Origin: Symbiodinium natans
Taxonomy: Eukaryota > Sar > Dinophyceae > Suessiales > Symbiodiniaceae
Assembly: GCA_905221605.1 (NCBI GenBank)
Contig: CAJNDS010002449.1
Span: forward strand, 188,001 to 252,000
Direction: 5' to 3'
DNA length: 64,000 nt
Of this stretch, positions 11,454-20,566 are shown piece after piece (position 1 is the first letter of the stretch; each line of letters begins with the position of its first letter). The position numbers and the translations under genes were made by a program. Under the pieces are notes generated by a model. It ran no database searches. It was not told the origin of the DNA and saw only the letters and a list, made by a program, of their open reading frames with translations.

Positions 11454-11755
11454 CCTTGGCCAACCCTGGCCCAGGGTTTGCCCCACACCCCTTGGCCCAT
11501 GATCTAGCCCAAAACCCTGCCCAAGATCTGGCGCCAAACCCTGGTCCAGGGTCTGGCCCAAAACCCTGGCCCAGGGTCTGGCCCCCAACCCTGGCCCAGG
11601 GACTGGCCCAAAGTCCTGGCCCAGGGTTTGCCCTCAAATCCTTGGCCCAGGGTTTGAACCAAAACCCTGGCCCAGGGTTTGCCCCCAACCCCTGGCCCAG
11701 GGTCTGGCCCAAAACCCTGGCCCATTTGGCCCCAAACCCTGGCCCAACCCTAAAC
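11454..11755. repeat. 25-bp palindromic minisatellite, about 12 copies
   Basis: Copies of CCCAGGGTYTGGCCCAAAACC begin at about 11545, 11570, 11595, 11620, 11646, 11671 and 11696, a period of 25 bp. Each unit contains the near-palindrome CCCTGGCCCAGGG. The array runs directly into a telomere-like tract. A period not divisible by three explains the Gly-Pro-Trp-rich frames read in all three phases. Confidence 0.9.
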
Positions 11756-11812
11756 CCCTAACCCCTAACCCCTAACCCCTAACCCCTAAACCCTAAACCC
11801 TAAACCCTTACA
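11746..11812. repeat. Interstitial telomere-like repeat (CCCTAAA orientation)
   Basis: About five CCCCTAA units are followed by three or four CCCTAAA units. CCCTAAA is the complement of the TTTAGGG telomere unit of plants and dinoflagellates. Confidence 0.9.
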
Positions 11813-12871
11813 CAATTCCAGACTCCATGTTCCGACCCCATGCTCCACTTAGGGCTCTAATTTTAGCATCTAATGCTCTGGCAAGTTAGACGACACATGG
11901 CACCGGAGAGTGGGGCAACCCCCCGAATGCGTCAGCGCAACCCGAAAGTGCCAAGCCCTGACAGCCTTACTCGGTTGCGGCGTGCAATGCTCGCCTGCGA
12001 TAGAAGCGGATGCTAACTGCGGAGTTCGATAAGCCCTCAAACTTACAGCAAAGTAAACCCAGCCACCGCAATGGTTTAGCTGTTGTGTTTCTTCCTAAGG
12101 TTGGCGTGGGCTTGGGTCCCTTAGTAGGGCTCAGGCTTCGACAGTACTGTAATCAGCAACGCGCCCCCAAACCGCAAACCCCTAGACTCAAAACTGCAAG
12201 GCCAAACCCGCCTAAAATCCTATAAGGCATGTTGGAGCCCCTGGGGCTAAGCATCTTTTGCTTTAACTTGTGGTGGTTTAGCTTTGGTCTTTCGGCCACC
12301 CACCTAGCTGACTACAGGGGAGCAGCACGCGATACTCCGAGCATGTGCTAAACAAACGCATGGCAAAGGTTTCTTTTGCAACAAATGTCATAGGCTACCA
12401 GCGTTGTTGCATTACTGACAGGTTCTAAAGACGGAGTTAGCGGAACGACATAGAGCTGGCTTGACTAACCCCAAAAGCAACGAATCCAACGAAAAATACC
12501 TACCTCAAGCTGGACGAAGACCTCGAACCCTAGCCCTGGCTTTGGGGTTTCGGGTTGGGGTTTGGGGCTTGAGGTCTTGAGGTTCAGGATTTTGGGCTTT
12601 GGGTTTAGAGCCTGGGTCGTTCCCAAGTTCGCATCGCACCCAATCCATGTCCCTCCTGGCACTTTACCACCACTTCTCAACAAGCCTTATAAACCAACCA
12701 TTCCCAACATAACCCTCGGCATGAATGGCATACCCACCCATCCATTCCACACGCTTTTTCGGATTTTACAAGCTCGCCTCTCTGTGATGCCGCGCGGCTT
12801 TCCTGTCCCTCCAGAGAGCACCAGCTTCTTTCTTGCAACCTTTATGTCGCATGTTTGTTGATGCTGGCATA
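11813..12871. other. No gene recognised
   Basis: There is G-rich telomere-like degenerate sequence near 12535-12610 and otherwise no recognisable feature before the ankyrin gene. Confidence 0.4.
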
Positions 12872-13771
12872 CTACACTCTAGCACCGGCTTCAACCAGCA
12901 ACTGCGCAATCTCAATGTGACCACTTTCACGTGAATACGTGAGAGCTGTCTTGCCCCTGTACTGCGATCTCATGTCCGCACGTGCTGCAGTGAGCAACCG
13001 CGCAACCTCTATGTGGCCAATCTCAGATGCCTTCATGAGAGCGGTCTTGGACCCCGCAGCCGCATCCATGTTAGCACGGGCTTCCACAAGCAACCGCACA
13101 ACCTCCACGTGGCCAAGCTCGGACGCTGTCATGAGAGCTGTCTTGTGCTGCGATGCCGCATCCATGTTAGCACGGGCTTCAACAAGCAACTGCACGACCT
13201 CCACGTGGTTAAGCTCCGATGCCAGCATAAGAGCGGTTTTGCAGCTCCAGCGCTCAGTTTTTTCCATGTTAGCACGAGCGTCCACAAGCAAACGCACAAG
13301 CTGAGCATGGCCGCGTTCGGATGCAAGCATGAGCGCTGTCTTCAAGTCCGAAGACTGGGACACATCACAGTTCGTAGAGCCCTCAACCAGCAACCGCACA
13401 AGCTCAACATAGCTGCCGTCGGAGTCGTTCATGAGAGCAGTCCTGCAGGCCGCAGTCAGGTCCATGTCAGCACGAGCTGCCAATAGCGAACGCACGCTCT
13501 CAACACTGCCCCTGGAAAATTCCCAAGTGAGCTCGTTTGCAATCTCTTGCTGGTTCCATGGCCACAACGACAGCTGTACATCGCAGGGAGCAGTCAGCTC
13601 CATAGAACTACTCAACCTGCAGTTGTCCTTGAAAAGCTCTTGCTGGCAAAGTGGGAGGCCACATAGCAAACGTAAATGACGCTTTAAACCTTCACCAGTT
13701 CTCACGTCGGGGAATTTTGTCACGTCCACTTGGGCCAGCTCTTCCCCTGAAAGTCTCCAGACACGTATCAT
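12872..13771 (-). CDS. Ubiquitin-like/ankyrin-repeat protein
   Basis: An intron-free frame of 299 residues from the ATG at 13771, giving MIRVWRLSGEEL. An in-frame start 28 codons upstream is less likely because conserved-looking sequence begins at MIRVW. Residues 1-70 look like a beta-grasp ubiquitin-like domain with a small hydrophobic core. Seven ankyrin repeats of 32-35 residues follow, most with the pattern KTALMxASExGHxEVVRLLV followed by EARANMD. The last repeat is truncated near the stop. Ankyrin repeats bind proteins; the partner is unknown. My recollection is that this Ubl-ankyrin layout is greatly expanded in Symbiodiniaceae. Highly similar central repeats indicate recent internal duplication. 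Confidence 0.85.
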   Translation of the reverse strand: MIRVWRLSGEELAQVDVTKFPDVRTGEGLKRHLRLLCGLPLCQQELFKDNCRLSSSMELTAPCDVQLSLWPWNQQEIANELTWEFSRGSVESVRSLLAARADMDLTAACRTALMNDSDGSYVELVRLLVEGSTNCDVSQSSDLKTALMLASERGHAQLVRLLVDARANMEKTERWSCKTALMLASELNHVEVVQLLVEARANMDAASQHKTALMTASELGHVEVVRLLVEARANMDAAAGSKTALMKASEIGHIEVARLLTAARADMRSQYRGKTALTYSRESGHIEIAQLLVEAGARV

Positions 13772-14256
13772 GTCGGAGCAAGTCAGGCCAACGCCTTGTC
13801 CGCATAAAGGTGAGCCAGAATGAGCTGTTGTACAGCTTCTAGTGGGCCATCCCAAACCAAACGACCGCCGTCATCAATGTATAAGTTGTTTGTGTGTACA
13901 TTCGTCGCTTCATTTAAATGACATCTTACGAAAGCAGGAGACCAAAGCCTAGGTTTGAACATGACGATGATTGGCTTTGCGGATGTTTTCGCCCTCAACA
14001 AGTACAGACGACGCAGAGGAAGGTACGAGTATGATGCTAACCCTGGCTGTCGATTCTACATTCAAATAGCCTCTAAAGTAACTCCACGATATATTGTAGT
14101 TGTAAGGCCGGGGCAGGTTGCCATGTAAGAAGAACTGTAAGCCCATGCTTCACTAGCGCCAAGAGCAAGCGCGTTCAAAAAAGATCTGGGGATCCAAACT
14201 CATCTTCCATGATCGTTCATATAAGGGCAGAAATACAATGCTGGACCATACATGCA
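13772..14256. other. No gene recognised (upstream of ankyrin gene)
   Basis: Short open frames on the minus strand overlap the ankyrin start region but lack motifs. No dinoflagellate spliced-leader relic was seen. Confidence 0.35.
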
Positions 14257-14331
14257 CCCTGAACCCTGAACCCTGAACCCTGAACCCTGAACCCTGAACC
14301 CTAAACCCTAAACCCTAAACCCTAAACCCTA
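14257..14331. repeat. Telomere-like repeat CCCTGAA then CCCTAAA
   Basis: About six CCCTGAA variant units run into four CCCTAAA units. Homogenised variant blocks of this kind suggest slippage or recombination within the tract. Confidence 0.95.
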
Positions 14332-14463
14332 CACCACTAAGCCCCTGCCCTATCTCTGAACGCTCCCATTGAGCTCCTCCAGGGAGGCTCGCAACGCGAC
14401 AGAGCCCGGCTTCTCGGCGTCGATCTGCAAAGTGGCCCAACACATTTAGGCTTCCAGGCCCCT

Positions 14464-14518
14464 TTAGGGTTTAGGGTTTAGGGTTTAGGGTTTAGGGTTT
14501 AGGGTTTAGGGTTTAGGG
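14464..14518. repeat. Telomere-like repeat (TTTAGGG)n, inverted relative to previous tract
   Basis: About eight perfect TTTAGGG units. With the CCCTAAA tract 130 bp to the left, this makes an inverted pair separated by unique sequence. Confidence 0.95.
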
Positions 14519-17494
14519 GCTACTTCCAATACCAGCACCAAAACCCTTCATCCTGAAGCTACAGCTACATCTGGGGGGGATGCAGCCGCAAGAAGTGAGG
14601 TGCAAGAATGACAGGGAAAGGACGACACAAGTAGCGTGCCGTTGCTGCCACACCTACGTGTCATAGCACCATGTTGACGGCACGGTCCCTTTGGCAAAAC
14701 CCAAGCCAAGAGAGGCTTGTGGGCGCAGGCCCTTCAGATCCTTCAAGCCTTCCGGGAATTTGCTTTAGTGTTGGTTTGCGGCTTTGTTTCGAGGTTTCAG
14801 GGCTATTTCAAATTAGCCGTACTTAACCCCAAGCTCTGAACTCACCAAACATCCCTAGACCAAGCCTGCCTTCCGCACAAACCAAGGCTCCTCCGTGGCG
14901 ATATCGGGCAGGTGCGTGGCGTTGAGGTGCCTCGACACCGCAGTGTTTCGAGATGTTTCGAGGCTCCGGGCATGCGGGGCGGCTTCCGGGCCAACGTCCT
15001 CTCACTTCCATGGGCTCTTCGCACAAGAATCAGGCAGTCAGTTCAATCCACGCCTTTCCATGCCATCCAGTGCATCTTGCCAACCCTCATGTCTAACAGC
15101 TGCGCTAGATGCGTTGAACGGCTCAAACTCGTTATGCTCACCCGAATCTCCCCTCGGGCCTCGGGCTCTGAAATGGGAAGTCGCTTCCAGGGGATGTGCG
15201 CCACGGAGCATCATACAAATCCAAATACCTGCTTTGGGCTTAGGCGTTTAGAGTTTATGGTGCGACAAAAGGGCCGAAGAGAAAGCCTTCCGTGAAGTGG
15301 GGGGCAGGGCTTAGCCCCTGTTTTTCAGCCCGTGCGCTGCCGCTGTGGAATTAAACCCGGGAATTGCAATGTCGTTCGACTTGATCGCGCTTCATTCCGT
15401 CCAAAGAACTAGATGCAACTCGGTTCCTGAAAATCAAGCCAGTGATAGCTTCAATCAACATATTTGCTTGAACCGGTGGGCCCCGGAACCCGGAACCCCT
15501 ACGGCGTTCTATTTTCATCCAAGCCTGTTCTACCACATCCTGCAACTCGCAACCGGGGTGCAAGAACTCATGTCTCAGCACCGTGTGGCAGAATGGCGAA
15601 GTCAGAAGCAAGGTCTGGAAGAAGGTTTCCTTCATGTAGCTTGAAGAGCGATGCTCGGGCTTCCGGGATTCGAGCTAGGACAAGACTGCGAAGATTCTCG
15701 GGTCCAACTAGGAGTCCTCACTCCCAACGATTCATGCAAACCAAAGCTGCAAGTCAAGAACGTGGTGGCAAGCCTTTGAGCAACCAAGCCTGCATCCACT
15801 GACGGGTTGTCCACATCTGTTGGGTTTAGGGTTTAGCGGGCCTTTACTTAAAAGTGCACGTCGTATTGCTGGGTTGCAGCTCCTCCTCGAACACTCTAGA
15901 TGCTATTTTGCACGCTGCCCTCAAGTGATGCCTGAAGTCATCGCTGTGCGAACCTGAACCTATAGGAACCTAATCTTGTGCCCTAACTCCAATGCTGATA
16001 TAACCGTAGCAGTAGAAGCAGACTGGTCCTCCGGAATGCTTAGGGATGCCAGATCGTCGTAGAGCCTGGTATCGGCCAAGTCTGATTGGGCTAGGCCTTA
16101 TCCTTGCTGACCGGTGGAGCTGCAACACTTGTTCATGTCTGAACCATTGCCGACCATCTCCTCCTCTAGGCCCCCTCTCTCCCCCTCTCTCGTTCAGCTG
16201 GTGGGCCTCGGTTTTGTTCTCGGGCTGGGCATGCATGACGGGCCTTCCGTTCATGACCCATCCCTTGTCCTTCCCTTCCTCGCTTTCTTTCCCTCTCTAC
16301 AAAGCTCTCCGAAGCATCCCTAAACTCCAGGTCCTAAGCTCCCCAATGCTGCACTAGGAGCCTAGAAACCAAGTTGGCCTCCGGCTCAGCAAGGCCTGTG
16401 ACAGGCATGCAGAAGTGCCGGGCCGCAAGTTCAAACGGAACAACACATGATGAGAGAAAGCCACTGCATCGGCCATTTCCAGTGCTTAAAGCACAAGCTC
16501 CTAGGGTCCAGGGAGGTACATGAAGCCCTTGCAGAATGTGAAGGCCTCGATGCACGTACTCCACAAAGGAGCGGCTGAGAACGACCTGCAGACGGCTCGA
16601 CATCGGAACGGGCTTGTGTTTCTTCAGACTCAAGACTAAACTCTACACGCGCCGACACCAAAAATCTAAAGAGCTGCACACAGTCCCTGACATCTGGGCT
16701 GAACCGCCAACCCAGGCGCCCATTCCGGCCCCGAGGCCGCAGTGATGCCCGACCAAAGCGGCGGGAACTTCTCGCCTCTGTCCAAGAGTATAGAGTAACT
16801 TCTCTATATTTAAGCTGCGTTCTGGCAGGGTTGGAAGCGTCTTCGTAGGGTTTGACAGAGTTGTTCGTGTCTCTCCAGGTTCTGAGATGGAGCCTGGTCA
16901 AGGATTCCATGCTTCCTCAACCTTTCGGGGCTTCCGATCCCGTTTCAGCTAAACGGCCTGGCGTGAGGGAGTGGAGCTGGCCCTCACACTCGAAGGCCAG
17001 AGATCGGTCGCAGGCGATGTAGACGTCCTGCTTGGCAGAACTTGGCACGCCGGAATGAGAACCCGCCCGAAACTCACAAAAATTCGGCTTCCGGTGGACT
17101 TATCTGCACCGGCCAAGAACTCTCTGTCATTCTCTGTCGGTCCTCCGACCGAGGCCCCGAGTAGGTCGCGTGCCGGCCGCCCTGGAGGGTGGGGTCGTAG
17201 TACTTCGTGGAGGTGATCCTGGCCTCAGCTTGGGTACTTGGCAGACAGCATGCTGCAATCAGAGAGAGGCTCAGGCTTGTTCTGGGCCATTCTGAGGGGG
17301 CACTCACCGTTTTCGAGACATGTTGTTGCTCGCGTTTCCTGCACGTCGGATTCAGTCCTGACCATTGGAAGTTTGCAGGAACTGCTGTTCGATTTCATCC
17401 TTGATGAGATTACAGCAGCCACCTGCCTGCCGGTCGTGCAGGTTGCTTTTGTGTTGAACTCTGCCTGACCGGACACGGGAAGTACTTTTGTTCT
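14519..17494. other. No gene recognised, about 3 kb
   Basis: Frames of 60-160 codons occur on both strands but are mutually overlapping and have no recognisable motifs or convincing splice pairs. Confidence 0.35.
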
Positions 17495-18079
17495 TTGTAC
17501 CTACTCTCGGGTTGTGGGCATCTCAGCCCGGTTTCCCGGCCATACAAGCTGCTGTTCTCATTATTCAATAGAATTGCAAGTACCTCGACAATTGCACCTC
17601 GCAACTGTCCATTCTGTAATTCCAAAAGAATGGAGAGAAGCCGAGTTCATTTTTTGCATCTCCGACCTTCTGGTTCCCTGCGAGTCCCGGTTGCCAAGCT
17701 CAGAACCCCAAAAAGCACCAGAATTCCTCCATCCCAAAAAGCACCAGAATTCCTGCACTTGAACCGCCTCGTGGCTCACGAAATTGGCACTACATACTTG
17801 CTGGTTAGAAGTTGTCAGCAGTTGGTTCTAAGTTCAAGTTCTGAGGGTGGGTTAAGGACATTGCCAAGCCCAGTACAGCCTGGGTGCATAGTTGCTTCCC
17901 CGGTGCAGCCAAAGGTAGGAGGCGAACCAAGTGGGAGCGTCGGCCGGGTAATGCGTATCGCCTTCAGGAGTATTTGCGGGCCGAGAGCTTCTGCGCGCAT
18001 GTATATTGCGACATGCCGCCTTGCACACAGTGAACAGGCCCTGAGCCCCCACCACAAAAGCCCTGAGGCACGTCACTGA
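17495..18079 (+). CDS. Hypothetical open frame or exon, 194 codons
   Basis: A fairly long open frame with protein-like composition in its second half (for example SVGRVMRIAFRSICG). It has no ATG near its 5' end, so it would be an exon or a chance frame. A 27-bp direct duplication (17706-17758) is embedded in it, keeping the frame open. No family is recognised. Confidence 0.2.
   Translation: MYLLSGCGHLSPVSRPYKLLFSLFNRIASTSTIAPRNCPFCNSKRMERSRVHFLHLRPSGSLRVPVAKLRTPKSTRIPPSQKAPEFLHLNRLVAHEIGTTYLLVRSCQQLVLSSSSEGGLRTLPSPVQPGCIVASPVQPKVGGEPSGSVGRVMRIAFRSICGPRASARMYIATCRLAHSEQALSPHHKSPEARH
17706..17758. repeat. Two-copy direct repeat, 27 bp
   Basis: CCCAAAAAGCACCAGAATTC occurs twice in tandem with a period of 27 bp (nine codons), so it does not shift the frame. 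Confidence 0.85.
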
Positions 18080-18491
18080 GATTGATGTAGTACTCCCAGG
18101 GTACAGGGCTGGCCAGCAGGAGAGCGATGCCCCGCAGCTGCACGTCCAGCATGGATCGCCTCGGGCGACATGCGGCTAAAACAAGGAACTCCTGCACTAT
18201 GTGGACGCTGCTTCGGGCTTGCGTCTGCATAAAACCCCTTGTGGCATTTTTCCCCTGAATTTCCTAAACCCTGCGCTGCTGCATACCCAGCCCCAAGAAA
18301 GACAACGATAGAATGACCCATAGCAGATCATAACAGTCAGCTGCGCAGCCCGCCGCGATGCACGGCAAACTCGCTGAAGATCCGAACGCGCTCCTCTGCT
18401 AGGTCCAAAAGTCCCCAGGGTTTTAGGGTCTAGAGCCCAGGGAAACGAACGTCAAAGGAGGCATGACTAAGTATCCAGCAGCCCGGGAGAC

Positions 18492-18575
18492 ATGGCTCAA
18501 AGCAAGCATGTTGCTGCGATCGAACTTCCCGAAGACACGGCCCAAAACCCAGAGCTACACACCTTTCAACTTCAG
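18492..18575 (+). CDS. Possible first exon of an unknown protein
   Basis: The ATG at 18492 opens a 28-codon frame beginning MAQSKHVAAIELPED with balanced, protein-like composition. It ends exactly at CTTCAG followed by GTGCCA, a plausible GT donor. No matching downstream exon was pinned down. Confidence 0.2.
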
Positions 18576-18725
18576 GTGCCAGATCCTCCCTCGTGTTCGC
18601 ACTTGCACAGCCATCCGCTCCGAAGCCGCACAGGAACCCCACAAGGAAAACCAGAATCAGAAAAGACTCATGCCCGTTGTCGAAGGACTTGGCAGCCCAC
18701 CTGCATGAAAAAAGCTCGCTGGTGA

Positions 18726-19288
18726 GGTTTCGTAGCCTCGTTGGCTTCCGGACTCTAGATGCTTCTATGACATGTCGACGTGGGAGGGCTCTTCCTGTAT
18801 GAGGCTTCGCGTTGTTTTCCCAGCGCTTTTACAGCCGGAGGGCGGCCCAGCATGTTGTACGAAACAGCATGCCTTGGTGCGCGGACATACTGTACGCCAA
18901 GGCATTTGCTGCAGGCCATTAGGAGGCACAGCCGCACCCCCCAGGCCCCGGCGCCCCCCCGAACTCATTGACGAGATGCAACCTGGGACGCGCAACTTCG
19001 AAAAGCACGATCTCCTTTACAAAGATCTGGGGGTAGATATCGGGTAATTGCTGCCGAGGCCGAGGGTCGGAAGTCTTTGAGGCGTGACGGTAGGCCTACA
19101 GTTCGAGGCTATGGGCTTAAGTAAGAGCACAGTCCTTCCACAATCATAGCCTTTTTTGGGGAGGGCCCGGAGGTGAGTTCACGGTGGCTCCCCACCAAGC
19201 GTGGCTGGGATCCATAGCGTTCGAAGCTGTGCATGTTTTGGCTGCAAGTCACACTTTTGCACATGTCTCTCCCGCGATCTGTCTTTGT
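18726..19288. other. No gene recognised
   Basis: Short overlapping frames only; this is the stretch before the polypyrimidine array. Confidence 0.35.
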
Positions 19289-19690
19289 CTCTCTCCTGCC
19301 TTCGTCTTCCTTCCTTCCCTTCCCTTTCCTTTCCTTCCCTTCTTTCCTTCCCTTCTTCCCTTCTTCCCTTCTTCCCTTCTTCCCCTTCCCTTCTTGCCTG
19401 CTTCCCTTCTTCCCTTCTTCCCTTCTTCCCTTCTTCCCTTCTTCCCTTCTTCCCTTCTTCCCTTCTTCCCTTCTTCCCTTTCTTCCCTTCTTCCCCTTCT
19501 TCCCTTCTTCCCTTCTTCCCTTCTTCCCTTCTTCCCTTCTTCCCTTCTTCCCTTCTTCCCTTCTTCCCTTCTTCCCTTCTTCCCCTTCTTCCCTTCTTCC
19601 CTTCTTCCCTTCTTCCCTTCTTCCCTTCTTCCCTTCTTCCCTTCTTCCCTTCTTCCCTTCTTCCCTTCTTCCCTTCTTCCTTTCTTCTTT
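19289..19690. repeat. (CTTCCCTT)n polypyrimidine array, about 400 bp
   Basis: Almost perfect 8-bp units with a few 1-4 bp slips; one strand is entirely pyrimidine. Mirror-type polypurine-polypyrimidine sequence of this length is known to favour triplex (H-DNA) structure. Open frames of 180-220 codons in several phases are repeat artefacts. Confidence 0.95.
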
Positions 19691-20182
19691 TCTTTCTTGG
19701 CTTGTTGCTTCTCTCCAAGAAACCCCGCATAATCGTGGCAGGCTTAGCAAGGTAGGGAAAGACACCCTGGTGACCTTCGGAAGTCATCGAGCTGGATCTG
19801 GCTGACCACCTTCCAGGAACAGCAAAAAGCAAACCACAACCGGAGTAACACAGTGATGTATACAGCAGAATAGCAAAACTTACATCTCTATTTGCCCCTC
19901 ACCCCGCCCCCCCTGTACCCACGCTTGCGCTTGGGCTTGAGGTTTTCCAAATCTACGGAACCATGGCTCACAGGACTCGCTGGTGCTAGAAGTTTGTGGG
20001 AATATGGGAAGTAGTCAAGGACAGCTCCTGGGACAACCGATGCGCTTCATCAGGTGCCGTGCTGGAAACGAAAACACCCTCTTCTTGCTTTGTTCGTGAA
20101 GTTCGCCCTAGTTCTAACATTTATACATGATTAAGGTTCCTACTTAATTTAGTTCATAGTATAGGCATTTCGAGACATAGAA
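19691..20182. other. Gene-free left flank of the retroelement
   Basis: AT content rises towards 20100-20180. The right flank (26357-26620) is also AT-rich, so the element appears to sit in an AT-rich gene-free segment. Confidence 0.5.
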
Positions 20183-20317
20183 ATGACAGCAGCACTGATC
20201 ATGCCAGCTTATGCGCACTGAGCTGTTTTCATGCAAGAAGCTGCGCAACACGCTCAGTGCTGGAAATGACGATCCAAGCCGTTCTTAGAACGGGAAAAGA
20301 GGAATGCCACCCTCCCC
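20183..20317 (-). repeat. Terminal repeat B2 of the retroelement
   Basis: 135 bp identical to B1 (20417-20551). Its outer edge begins with ATGAC, the pentamer also present at the A1 outer edge and at the A2/B1 junction. Confidence 0.93.
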
Positions 20318-20344
20318 GGTGATGGAGGAAGGGGTGGGCGGAGG

Positions 20345-20421
20345 TCACAAGCGAGAGATCTCGAGAATGAAACGGCATTTTTCGTGCTATAAGTCATTTA
20401 TGTGCAAGCACTGTACATGAC
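20345..20421 (-). repeat. Internal repeat A2 of the retroelement
   Basis: 77 bp matching A1 (26280-26356) with one difference (GAATGAAACGG against GAATGAGACGG). It overlaps B1 by the five bases ATGAC at 20417-20421. Confidence 0.93.
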
Positions 20422-20551
20422 AGCAGCACTGATCATGCCAGCTTATGCGCACTGAGCTGTTTTCATGCAAGAAGCTGCGCAACACGCTCAGTGCTGGAAA
20501 TGACGATCCAAGCCGTTCTTAGAACGGGAAAAGAGGAATGCCACCCTCCCC
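20417..20551 (-). repeat. Internal repeat B1 of the retroelement
   Basis: 135 bp identical to B2. It begins 16 bp downstream of the pol stop codon. Confidence 0.93.
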
Positions 20552-20566
20552 CCCTCCCCTAACCAG

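Noticed and set aside
11344-11761. Gly-Pro-Trp-rich frames of about 100-120 codons
   Set aside because: They are products of the 25-bp minisatellite read in different phases.
12939-13842. Plus-strand frames opposite the ankyrin gene
   Set aside because: They are antisense to seven well-formed ankyrin repeats.
19109-19832. Open frames of 180-220 codons rich in Lys/Arg/Glu/Gly or Phe/Pro/Ser/Leu
   Set aside because: They are translations of the CTTCCCTT array in several phases.
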